Assembly: GCA_003240625.1 (NCBI GenBank)
Contig: QFMX01000001.1
Location: 124,001-188,000 of the forward strand
DNA from: Sphingomonas taxi
Lineage (GTDB): Bacteria > Pseudomonadota > Alphaproteobacteria > Sphingomonadales > Sphingomonadaceae
Length of the DNA stretch: 64,000 nucleotides
Direction of reading: 5' to 3'
The notes beneath the pieces were generated by a model, which was not told where the DNA came from, did no database searches, and saw only the letters and a list, made by a program, of their open reading frames with translations. The translations under genes were made by a program, and so were the position numbers. Shown in pieces: positions 34,369 to 42,427 of this stretch. Every line of letters begins with the position of its first letter. Position 1 is the first letter of the stretch.

Positions 34369-34400
34369 TCGACATCGGCGCTCCCCATTGCCGATGTCGA
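34369..34400 (+). terminator. Hairpin terminator after the TBDR
   Basis: A perfect eleven-base-pair stem TCGACATCGGC / GCCGATGTCGA with a ten-base loop begins 18 bases after the TBDR stop. There is no T-tract. It would separate the receptor transcript from the uxuA operon, which has its own upstream palindrome. Confidence 0.55.
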
Positions 34401-34535
34401 CCAACCTAGGGTGCGCCGCAAATTATCCCCGGCGCACCCATTTTTCTGTCCGAGGTAGACCCGGCAGAATTACGCGGACCCGGAGAAGTCAGCGTGTGGC
34501 GATCGCCTTCACCAGTTGATCTCCGCCTGATAAAA

Positions 34536-34546
34536 TGGCCTGACCA
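34536..34546. promoter_or_regulatory. GntR/FadR-type palindrome upstream of uxuA
   Basis: TGGCCTGACCA differs from the pattern TGGTC-N-GACCA at only one position. It lies about 95 bases before the uxuA start, after the preceding terminator hairpin, a suitable operator location for the GntR protein encoded at 30334. Confidence 0.5.
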
Positions 34547-34640
34547 CTTTATTGGATCTGGCCTATTAAGTTTGTGATTGCTAAACAGGCATGAACTGCA
34601 GCGAGGCCAGAAGGTCCGCGCAATCGAGGGAGGAAGCTGG

Positions 34641-35813
34641 GTGCCGATGATCGAGACAATGCGCTGGTTCGGCCCCTCCGATCCAGTAACGTTGCGCGAT
34701 ATTCGCCAGGCCGGCGCAACCGGCATCGTGACCGCGCTGCACGAGATCGCGAATGGCGCCGTCTGGCCGCAGGACGCGATAGCGACACGTCGAGCCGAGA
34801 TCGAGGCGGCCGGGCTCGTCTGGTCGGTGGTCGAAAGCCTGCCGGTGCACGAAGCGATCAAGACATGCGGCGCCGACCGGGACGTGCTGATCGACAATTA
34901 CCGGCAGAGCCTGACCAACCTGGCCGCGTGCGGAATCCGGACGGTCACCTATAACTTCATGCCGGTTATCGACTGGACGCGCACCGACCTGGCTTGGACG
35001 ATGCCCGACGGCGCGCGTGCGCTTCGCTTCGAACTGGAGGCCGCCGCGGTCTTCGACATCCACATTCTGCGCCGTGCGGGGGCCGAGCGCGATTACTCCC
35101 CAGCGCTTGTCGAAAGCGCCGAGCGCCGGTTCGCAGCCATGGATACGGACTCGCGCCGCCTGCTCGAGAAGACCATCATCGCAGGACTGCCCGGCAGCGA
35201 AGAGACCTTTACCGCCGATCGGTTCCGCGACGCCTTGGCGCAGTATGACGCGATAGATGCCGAGGGACTTCGCGCCAATCACATCGCGTTCCTGGAGGCG
35301 GTCTGCCCCCTGGCCGACGAACTCGACATGCGGCTGGTGGTGCATCCCGACGATCCGCCCTTCGCCTTGTTCGGCCTACCTCGCGTGGTCAGTACCGAGG
35401 CCGATGTCACGACGCTTTTCGCGCGGGTGCCCAACCGCTCCAACGGTCTGTGTTTCTGCGCCGGCTCGTTCGGCGCCCGTGCGGACAACGACCTTCCCGG
35501 CATGATCGAGCGGCTGGGCGACCGGATCGGCTTCCTCCACCTGCGATCGGTCCAGCGCGAGCCCGATGGTGCCTTCCACGAGGCCGCGCATCTGGCCGGT
35601 GATGCCGATATGGTTGCGCTGGTCGCCGCCATTCATACCCTCCAGACGCGCGAGGGACGCTCGATCCCGATGCGCCCCGATCATGGCCACCAGATGCTGG
35701 ACGATCTCTCGAAGCACACGCTGCCCGGCTACTCGCTGCTCGGGCGGATGCGCGGCCTCGCCGAACTGCGCGGTCTTGAGCGCGGGATCGCACATATGGC
35801 CGCGCACGCTTGA
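34641..35813 (+). CDS. uxuA: Mannonate dehydratase
   Basis: UxuA dehydrates D-mannonate to 2-keto-3-deoxygluconate, the last committed step of the glucuronate branch. The protein is about 390 residues, normal for the family, and begins near MRWFGPSDPVTLRDIRQAGA. The TIM barrel has the family metal-site neighbourhood: RLVVHPDDPPF, NGLCFCAGSFGA, FLHLRSVQRE and PMRPDHGHQMLDD near the end, where His and Asp bind the metal. I chose GTG at 34641 because GGAGGAAG is five bases upstream; ATG at 34647 is the close alternative. The stop overlaps the TTG start of uxaC. It is the first gene of the uxuA-uxaC-uxuB-exuT operon. Confidence 0.95.
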   Translation: MPMIETMRWFGPSDPVTLRDIRQAGATGIVTALHEIANGAVWPQDAIATRRAEIEAAGLVWSVVESLPVHEAIKTCGADRDVLIDNYRQSLTNLAACGIRTVTYNFMPVIDWTRTDLAWTMPDGARALRFELEAAAVFDIHILRRAGAERDYSPALVESAERRFAAMDTDSRRLLEKTIIAGLPGSEETFTADRFRDALAQYDAIDAEGLRANHIAFLEAVCPLADELDMRLVVHPDDPPFALFGLPRVVSTEADVTTLFARVPNRSNGLCFCAGSFGARADNDLPGMIERLGDRIGFLHLRSVQREPDGAFHEAAHLAGDADMVALVAAIHTLQTREGRSIPMRPDHGHQMLDDLSKHTLPGYSLLGRMRGLAELRGLERGIAHMAAHA

Positions 35814-37222
35814 ACCGCGCGCTTCGCCTCTCGCCCGATCGACTGTTCTCCAGCGATCCGGACCAGCGGTCGATCGCACGCGCGCTGTATGCCGAGATCG
35901 CCACGCTGCCGATCGTCTCGCCGCACGGCCATACCGATCCGCGCTGGTTCGCGACCAACGAACCGTGGCGCGACGCAACCAGCCTGTTGCTGGCGCCCGA
36001 CCATTATCTGTTCCGGATGCTCTACAGCCAGGGCATCGCGCTCGATCGGCTTGGGGTACCGTCACGGCAGGGCGTACCCGACACCGACCCGCGCGAAGCC
36101 TGGCGCACGCTTGCCAGTCATTACCATCTGTTCCGCGGCACACCGTCACAGGCGTGGCTGGATCACGTCTTCGCCGAGGTGCTTGGTTTCGACGTGGCGC
36201 TGGATGCCTCGACGAGCGACCTGTATTTCGACGGCATTGCCGAGCGGCTTGCAACCGATGCGTTTCGCCCGCGTGCGCTGTTCGAGCGGTTCGGGATCGA
36301 ATTCCTCGCGACCACCGAGGGCGCCGACGATCCGCTCGACGCCCACCGTGCGATCCGCGACTCCGGGTGGACAGGCCGCGTCGTGACGACTTATCGTCCA
36401 GACGGCGTCATCGACGTCGAGCACGAGGCGTTCCGCCCGACGATGGAGCGGTTCGCCGCGTTGACCGGCGAGGATGTCTGGACCTGGCCCGGCTATCTCG
36501 CTGCGCACCGCAAGCGCCGCGCAGACTTCCGTGCCGCAGGGGCGACCGCGACCGATCACGGCCACCCGACCGCGCAGACCGCGAACCTCGATCCGGGCGC
36601 CGCTGCGGCGTTGTTCGCCCGCGTCGTCGGTCCGGATCCGACGCCGGCCGATGCAGAACTGTTCCGCGCGCAGATGCTGACCGAGATGGCGCGCATGTCG
36701 ATCGAGGACGGCATGGTCATGCAGATCCATCCGGGCAGCGTCCGCAATTACAACGCACGCCTGTTCGCCAGCCACGGACGCGACCGCGGCGCCGACATCC
36801 CCGCGCGCGCCGATTTCGTGAACGGCCTGCGCCCGATGCTCGACGAGGTAGGCAACGATCCGAGCCTGACCATCATCCTCTTCACGCTCGACGAATCCAC
36901 CTATGCGCGCGAACTGGCGCCACTCGCCGGCCATTATCCGTGCCTACGTCTCGGCCCTGCGTGGTGGTTTCATGATTCACCCGAAGGCATGCGTCGCTTC
37001 CGCGAGATGACGACCGAGACGGCAGGCTTCTACAATACGGTCGGGTTCAACGACGACACACGGGCCTTCCTGTCGATCCCTGCGCGCCACGACGTCGCGC
37101 GCCGCGTCGATTGCGCGTTTCTCGCGCTTCTCGTCGCCGAGCACCGGCTGGCGGATTGGGAGGCTGCGGACCTTGCGCACGAGCTGACCGTCGGACTTGC
37201 GCGCCGAGCCTACCGCCTGTGA
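35810..37222 (+). CDS. uxaC: Glucuronate isomerase
   Basis: UxaC converts D-glucuronate to D-fructuronate (and galacturonate to tagaturonate). The 470-residue length is normal. Amidohydrolase-fold signatures include IVSPHGHTDPRWFATNEPW near the N-terminus with the metal-binding His pair, FGIEFLATTEGADDPLDAH, MVMQIHPGSVRNYNARLF, and GPAWWFHDSPEGMRRFRE followed by NTVGFNDDTRAFLSIPARHD. It starts with TTG at 35810, overlapping the uxuA stop (TTGA), and its own stop overlaps the GTG of uxuB. Three rare start codons in one operon point to tight translational coupling. Confidence 0.96.
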   Translation: MNRALRLSPDRLFSSDPDQRSIARALYAEIATLPIVSPHGHTDPRWFATNEPWRDATSLLLAPDHYLFRMLYSQGIALDRLGVPSRQGVPDTDPREAWRTLASHYHLFRGTPSQAWLDHVFAEVLGFDVALDASTSDLYFDGIAERLATDAFRPRALFERFGIEFLATTEGADDPLDAHRAIRDSGWTGRVVTTYRPDGVIDVEHEAFRPTMERFAALTGEDVWTWPGYLAAHRKRRADFRAAGATATDHGHPTAQTANLDPGAAAALFARVVGPDPTPADAELFRAQMLTEMARMSIEDGMVMQIHPGSVRNYNARLFASHGRDRGADIPARADFVNGLRPMLDEVGNDPSLTIILFTLDESTYARELAPLAGHYPCLRLGPAWWFHDSPEGMRRFREMTTETAGFYNTVGFNDDTRAFLSIPARHDVARRVDCAFLALLVAEHRLADWEAADLAHELTVGLARRAYRL

Positions 37223-38610
37223 GGCTGTCCGCGGCCACGATCGACCGGCTGCCGAGGAATGTCGCGCGGCCGGACTATGACCGGATGGGCCAGCGTATCG
37301 GCATCGTCCATCTCGGCATCGGCGCCTTCATGCGCGCGCATCAGGCGGTGTTTACCGATCGTGCCATGGGCGCAGGCGACCGGGACTGGGGCATCGTCGG
37401 CGCGTCACTGCGATCGCCGGCCGTCCGCGACATGCTGGTTCCGCAGGACGGCCTGTTCACGGTGACCGAGAACGACGCGAACGGCACGCGAACGCGGCTG
37501 ATCGGGTCGGTCCGCGACGTGGTGGCTGCACCGGCCGCGAGCGATGCTCTTCACCGCGCGCTCGTATCGCCAGACATCGCGATCGTGACCGTGACCGTGA
37601 CCGAGAAAGGCTATCATCGTCGCGCCGACGGATCGCTCGACCTTGCCGCTGTGGAGCGGGCGGGCGGCACGCTCTACCACCACCTCGCGCGCGCATTCGC
37701 CGGTCGCCGTGATGCCGGTATCGGTGGAATGACGGTGTTGTCGTGCGACAACCTCGCAGACAATGGCGGCATGCTCGCGAGCTCGCTCGGCGCTTGGCTC
37801 GATCATGTCGATCCCTCGCTCGGCAGCTGGTTCGCAGGTGAGTGCACCTGCCCGTCGACGATGGTCGATCGCATCGTGCCCGCCGTGACGCCCGCCGATC
37901 TCGACACGGTCGAGGGCCTGCTCGGCGTCCGCGACGAGGCTGCCGTCCTGACCGAGCCCTTCGCCCAATGGGTGATCCAAGACGACTTCGCGGGCCGCCG
38001 TCCACGCTGGGACGCGGTCGGCGCACAGATCGTCGCCGACGTCGCGCCGTATGAGACGGCCAAGCTGCGGATGCTCAACGGCGCGCATTCCGCGCTCGCC
38101 TATCTGGGACTGCAAGCCGGCCTGCGCTACGTCCACGAAGCGATAGGCGATCCCGCGATCGGTCCGCGCGTGGAGCGACTAATGCGCGACGAGGCGGCGG
38201 CAAGCCTCGATCCTGCGCCGGGGCAAGACCTTACCGCTTATGCCGACGCGTTGCTGGCCCGCTTTGCCAATCCAACGCTGCGCCATGCACTTCGCCAGAT
38301 CGCCAGCGACGGATCGCAGAAGATCCCGCAGCGCTGGCTCGCCTCGCTCGAAGCCAATCGCGAGCGCGGACGGACCTGTCCGGAAACGCTGTCGGCGCTG
38401 GCCGCGTGGATGCTGCATGTCCGTGGCAATGGCAGCCCCGTCGACGATCCGCATGCAACAGAGCTGGCGGCGGCGTGGGATACGGCAGGTCGCGACGGCA
38501 TCGTCGACGCGCTGGTCGGCGAGCGCGGTCTGCTGGCCGGCACCTGGCGTCCGAGCGTGCAGGACCGCGCGATACTGGCCGATACACTGGCAGCATTCGA
38601 CAGACGATAA
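37219..38610 (+). CDS. uxuB: Fructuronate reductase (mannitol dehydrogenase family)
   Basis: UxuB reduces D-fructuronate to D-mannonate with NADH, linking UxaC to UxuA. The 463-residue protein belongs to the polyol-specific long-chain dehydrogenase family. It has the N-terminal nucleotide site RIGIVHLGIGAFMRAHQAVF, VTVTEKGYHRR, TVLSCDNLADNGGML, and the catalytic lysine region YETAKLRMLNGAHSALAYLG. I chose GTG at 37219, which overlaps the uxaC stop and gives the family-typical start MRLSAATIDRLPRNVARPDY. Mannitol dehydrogenase activity is an alternative from sequence alone, but the operon makes fructuronate by far the likelier substrate. Confidence 0.92.
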   Translation: MRLSAATIDRLPRNVARPDYDRMGQRIGIVHLGIGAFMRAHQAVFTDRAMGAGDRDWGIVGASLRSPAVRDMLVPQDGLFTVTENDANGTRTRLIGSVRDVVAAPAASDALHRALVSPDIAIVTVTVTEKGYHRRADGSLDLAAVERAGGTLYHHLARAFAGRRDAGIGGMTVLSCDNLADNGGMLASSLGAWLDHVDPSLGSWFAGECTCPSTMVDRIVPAVTPADLDTVEGLLGVRDEAAVLTEPFAQWVIQDDFAGRRPRWDAVGAQIVADVAPYETAKLRMLNGAHSALAYLGLQAGLRYVHEAIGDPAIGPRVERLMRDEAAASLDPAPGQDLTAYADALLARFANPTLRHALRQIASDGSQKIPQRWLASLEANRERGRTCPETLSALAAWMLHVRGNGSPVDDPHATELAAAWDTAGRDGIVDALVGERGLLAGTWRPSVQDRAILADTLAAFDRR

Positions 38611-38640
38611 AAGCGGACAAACCGCGAGGGGAGAGCGAGC

Positions 38641-39933
38641 GTGGACGGTTCAATACAGGCGACGAAACCCGGCCCGCAAAAGGCCGGCGGCAACGTCCGC
38701 TGGGTCATCTGCGCGCTGCTGTTCTTCGCGACGACGATCAATTACATCGACCGTCAGGTTATCGGCATCCTCAAGCCCACACTGCAAGGCGAACTCGGCT
38801 GGTCCGAGGTCGACTATGGCATGATCGTATTCTGGTTCCAGGCAGCCTACGCGATCGGCCTGCTTGCCTGTGGGCCGATCATCGACAAGGTCGGGTCGAA
38901 GATGGGCTATGCCGCGGCGATCACGGTGTGGAGTCTCGCCGCGCTGGTCCACGCCTTCGTCCGCAGCCCCGGCGGTTTCTCGGTCGCGCGCTTCGCGCTG
39001 GGACTCGGCGAGGCCGCCAATTTTCCGGCGGCGATCAAGTCGGTCGCCGAATGGTTTCCCAAGAAGGAGCGCGCGCTCGCGGCCGGCATCCTGAACGCCG
39101 GCGCCAATGTCGGCGCGATCGCCACGCCGATCGTCGTGCCGATCATCACGCTCGCCTATGGCTGGCGCGCGGCGTTCATCGTGACGGGGATGCTCGGGTT
39201 CGTCTGGCTTGCAGCGTGGCTGATCTTCTACCGCGCGCCCGAGCATCATCCGCGGGTCTCGGCGCAGGAGCTTGCCTATATCCGTGCCGATCAGGACAAC
39301 GACGCGGGCACTGCACCGATCCCCTGGCGCCGCCTGTTCCGCTATCGCGGCACCTGGGCATTCGTTACCGCGAAGTTCCTGACCGATCCGGTCTGGTACC
39401 TCTTCCTGTTCTGGCTGCCGGATTTCTTTGCCAAGCGCCACGGCCTCGACCTCAAGACCTTCGGCCCGCCACTGATCGCGGTCTATTTGCTGGCGGATGT
39501 CGGCAGCATCGGCGGCGGCTGGCTGTCGTCGGCGTTGATCAAGCGCGGGTACAGCGTCAACGCCGGTCGCAAGCTGGCGCTGCTGGCCTCTGCCATACTG
39601 GTACTGCCGATCATGCTGGCCAGCACCGTCTCCAGCCTGTTTGCCGCAGTTGCGATCATCGGCGTTGCCGCAGCCGCGCACCAGGGGTGGTCGTCGAACC
39701 TGTACACGATGGTCTCCGATACCTTTCCCAAGAGCTCGGTCGCCTCCGTCATGGGCATCGGCGGTGCCGCGGGGGCGGTCGGCGGGATGATCATGGCACG
39801 CTATGTCGGGCACGTGCTCGAAACGGTCGGCAGCTACGTCCCGGTGTTCATCTGGGCCGGCATCGCCTATTTCATCGCCCTCGCCATCGTCCATCTTCTG
39901 CTGCCAAACCTGGAAGAGGCGAAACCGAACTGA
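38641..39933 (+). CDS. exuT: MFS hexuronate transporter, ExuT type
   Basis: A 430-residue inner membrane symporter of the ACS family with twelve helices. Landmarks are INYIDRQVIGILKPTLQGE in helix 1, GLGEAANFPAAIKSVAEWFP around helix 4, GANVGAIATPIVVPIITLAYG, and a second half with SIGGGWLSSALIKRG and FPKSSVASVMGIGGAAGAVGG. ExuT homologues import glucuronate and galacturonate with protons. The GTG at 38641 follows GGGGAGAG by about six bases. It is 30 bases downstream of uxuB and closes the operon; no hairpin terminator was found in the 178 bases that follow. Confidence 0.9.
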   Translation: MDGSIQATKPGPQKAGGNVRWVICALLFFATTINYIDRQVIGILKPTLQGELGWSEVDYGMIVFWFQAAYAIGLLACGPIIDKVGSKMGYAAAITVWSLAALVHAFVRSPGGFSVARFALGLGEAANFPAAIKSVAEWFPKKERALAAGILNAGANVGAIATPIVVPIITLAYGWRAAFIVTGMLGFVWLAAWLIFYRAPEHHPRVSAQELAYIRADQDNDAGTAPIPWRRLFRYRGTWAFVTAKFLTDPVWYLFLFWLPDFFAKRHGLDLKTFGPPLIAVYLLADVGSIGGGWLSSALIKRGYSVNAGRKLALLASAILVLPIMLASTVSSLFAAVAIIGVAAAAHQGWSSNLYTMVSDTFPKSSVASVMGIGGAAGAVGGMIMARYVGHVLETVGSYVPVFIWAGIAYFIALAIVHLLLPNLEEAKPN

Positions 39934-40111
39934 CGTCGTGCAGGGGGCGAGGGCGGGAACCACCACCATCGCTCCCAGGAACAGGACTAAGACCTGCGCG
40001 ACGCCGACACTCGGTATGCACGACTGGCGTGTTATTGCCGGCGGCTTACCCATGTATGAACTATAACCGTATGTCCCACATACGCGGGCGCACAGCCGTC
40101 ACGGATCGAGA

Positions 40112-41374
40112 TCAGTCGGCGCGTAGCCGATCCTCCAGGATCAGCCGTTCGTGCGCCAGCGCGGCCTGGCTCACCAAGGTGTTGAACAACACGCCCCGAT
40201 CAGCCCGGATCGGATCACGCCCATCATGACGTACGAGCGCCAGCACGGCCAGCACGCCAAGCGACGTGCATAAAGGTTCGACGCGCCACTCGGCCGAGGC
40301 AATCGTTGGTGTCCCCCGCCCTGCCGCCTCGCCATGCTCCCAGCACCAATCCAGCGCCGCCTGATCGATCGGCCCCCATGTGAGTGGCGTCATCGTCGCA
40401 CCGACGAGTTCCAGCCGACCGGCCCGATTTCGAAAAACGGCGACCTCCGTCTTCAACACACCCGCGAATTCGTCGCAGATCGCGGCGGCGGTCTCTTGCC
40501 AATCAGCCGCGCGCGCGAGGACTTGGGAAAAAGTAGCGATCCGGGCGTTCTCCTTCGCACTGCGGTCGCTGAGTGCCACCCGGTTCCGGAGCGCCTGGGT
40601 CACGAGGCTCGTATAAACGGCAACCGCTAGCAGCGCAGCGAGCGTGACAACCATAACGGGTGCCGTCAGCTCGAGATGGAAGCGTGGCTGGAGCAGAAAG
40701 AAATCGAACCCGAGCACCGATGCGATAGTCGCGGTCAGTGCAGGTGCCAACCCGAAGCGTGCCGCCGCGGCGATCACCGGGAACAGGAACAGCAGGTTTA
40801 GCGGTCGTCCGCCGAGCAGCAGGCTCACCAGCTCGGCAAGACCGAGCGTGATCGCGACGAGGCCTAGAGCGAAAAGATGATGTCGGGGCTCTACCTTCGG
40901 CGCTGTCGAGATATCTGCTTCCGACCCAACCGTACCATCTGCGACGCCAACCGCCTTCGGCGCGATGTGGACCGTCAGGCCAGGAAACCGCTCTTGTACC
41001 GACAGCACCGTCGATCGGCGAAACCAGCGATGACGGCCCACCGTTGTCGGAGTTCCGACCACGAGATGGTCTGCGGGCATCGCTTCGAGATGCGTCGTCA
41101 AGCCTCTGGTCACTTCATCGTCGGGTTCATTGCTGACCGTGGCGCCGTACCGGGCCGCAAGGGACAGTGCGTCGGCGGCCCGCCGCGCGATGGCGGGATC
41201 ACGCGCCGACCGCGGCGTTTCGATAAACACCGCATGCCAGCTTGCGCCCATCGCAGTGGCCAGATCGGCCGCGAGCCTGACCACGCTCTCTCCGCTCCCC
41301 GACCCGCTGACAGCGGCCAGAATGCGGGTTTCCGGTCTGCCTATAAGCTCCGACGCGCTGGCATCCTCGCTCAT
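40112..41374 (-). CDS. KdpD-like USP-DUF4118-GAF protein lacking the kinase core
   Basis: A 420-residue membrane protein. A universal-stress-protein domain (residues about 16-130, ILAAVSGSGSGESVVRLAAD, LVVGTPTTVGRHRWF) is followed by the four-helix DUF4118 membrane unit (about 165-270, LFALGLVAITLGLAELVSLL, FGLAPALTATIASVLGFDFF) and a GAF-like domain (about 290-415). This is the middle of KdpD, but the N-terminal KdpD ATPase and the C-terminal HisKA and HATPase domains are absent. The C-terminus ends naturally at LEDRLRAD, so it does not look truncated by damage. It may sense ions and act through a partner. ATG 41374 opens a clean domain start. Confidence 0.8.
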   Translation of the reverse strand: MSEDASASELIGRPETRILAAVSGSGSGESVVRLAADLATAMGASWHAVFIETPRSARDPAIARRAADALSLAARYGATVSNEPDDEVTRGLTTHLEAMPADHLVVGTPTTVGRHRWFRRSTVLSVQERFPGLTVHIAPKAVGVADGTVGSEADISTAPKVEPRHHLFALGLVAITLGLAELVSLLLGGRPLNLLFLFPVIAAAARFGLAPALTATIASVLGFDFFLLQPRFHLELTAPVMVVTLAALLAVAVYTSLVTQALRNRVALSDRSAKENARIATFSQVLARAADWQETAAAICDEFAGVLKTEVAVFRNRAGRLELVGATMTPLTWGPIDQAALDWCWEHGEAAGRGTPTIASAEWRVEPLCTSLGVLAVLALVRHDGRDPIRADRGVLFNTLVSQAALAHERLILEDRLRAD

Positions 41375-41432
41375 GCCGGCCTCATTGTTGCGCCTCGTGC
41401 GACACTGCGATTTGCGGTCGTGGATGTTGACC

Positions 41433-42332
41433 TCATGTTCGGCTCGCCGATGCCCAGGTCGCAATGGTCTCCTGTGTCGACGGGTTCTCGATCGCGACAT
41501 CGTCGAAGGTCACGGCGACCAAACAGACCGGGCGCTGATCCTTGCCCCCCGGCTGACGACACCGGACGGCCCCTCCATCGGGAAAGCGGCCGATGCGCCC
41601 GCGAAGCCTGACACGCAGCCCCTTATCGATCTTGAGATCGTCCTCGTCCATGCGGCGCACGCTCTCATAGGGCTTGCCGCCGCGTCGCGCGTTTCTCGAA
41701 TCCTCGTCGGTGAAGATCTGTGCCAGTCCGAGCGTCTGGCCGGGAATCGTCACAGCGTCGATGCCGAGTGGAGCTGTTGGAGCCGACGCGGTCTCGCACG
41801 TTTCTCGCGACGACCATGGCCGCGCAATCCAGAAGCCTTCGATAGCCTCTTCCCGTGCGGACGGACGCGCGATGCTACCGGCAACTGACGTCGGCTCGCC
41901 GAGCCACTCCCGCGGATCGAATGTCGCTGGCGCGACCGACACCCTCAGCGAGGAAGATTTGGAGTCGTAGCGCCACTGAAACGGATCCCGGCTGTCTTCA
42001 GCCGCTGGACCATCGCAACCGAACGGCAGCTCGATCTCAAAGCGCGATCCTTCGGCCGCGCTGGCACTCTCGGGCATCTTCGCTCCAGAAGACGTCGCGT
42101 CCGCAGCAGCATTCGCCATCGCAATGATATCGGTACGCGACAGGACGCGGGCGACGGGTGTTTCGGAAACCACGGGAGCTGCAACAGGCGCGGGCATCGG
42201 ACTGATGATTGCCGGCGGGGGCGCCGGAGCGGTGCTGCGCCCGAGCAGGAAACCTCCCCCGCCCAAGAGAACAATCGCGGCGGCCGAGCCGGCGACAACA
42301 AGGCGACTGGTGCGGGGGGATGGCTCGTGCAT
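41433..42332 (-). CDS. Uncharacterised membrane-anchored protein
   Basis: A 299-residue protein with one N-terminal transmembrane helix (RLVVAGSAAAIVLLGGGGFL), a Pro/Ala-rich linker (residues about 34-60) and a soluble periplasmic domain containing FEIELPFGCDGPA and SLRVSVAPATFDPREWLG, with Cys in FGCDGP, RETCET and PVCLVAV that might pair. I do not recognise the family. It lies 58 bases upstream of the KdpD-like gene on the same strand and is divergent from the SLC13 permease. A start at 42389 is possible but would extend it with unlikely sequence. Confidence 0.6.
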   Translation of the reverse strand: MHEPSPRTSRLVVAGSAAAIVLLGGGGFLLGRSTAPAPPPAIISPMPAPVAAPVVSETPVARVLSRTDIIAMANAAADATSSGAKMPESASAAEGSRFEIELPFGCDGPAAEDSRDPFQWRYDSKSSSLRVSVAPATFDPREWLGEPTSVAGSIARPSAREEAIEGFWIARPWSSRETCETASAPTAPLGIDAVTIPGQTLGLAQIFTDEDSRNARRGGKPYESVRRMDEDDLKIDKGLRVRLRGRIGRFPDGGAVRCRQPGGKDQRPVCLVAVTFDDVAIENPSTQETIATWASASRT

Positions 42333-42427
42333 CGAGGAACTGTAGCAAATTTCTCGCGATCCTCCATACCGCGTGGCATGAAGGTCCACATGAGAAGCGC
42401 CGATTTCTGGTTGCCGCTGAGGCGTTT

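Noticed and set aside
31469..34375. A 968-residue minus-strand open frame over the TBDR
   Set aside because: The composition is Arg/Asp/Glu-rich with no domains, as is usual for antisense frames opposite high-GC genes; the plus strand gives a clear TBDR.
39934..40111. A terminator after exuT
   Set aside because: I searched for inverted repeats here and found no stem longer than five bases.
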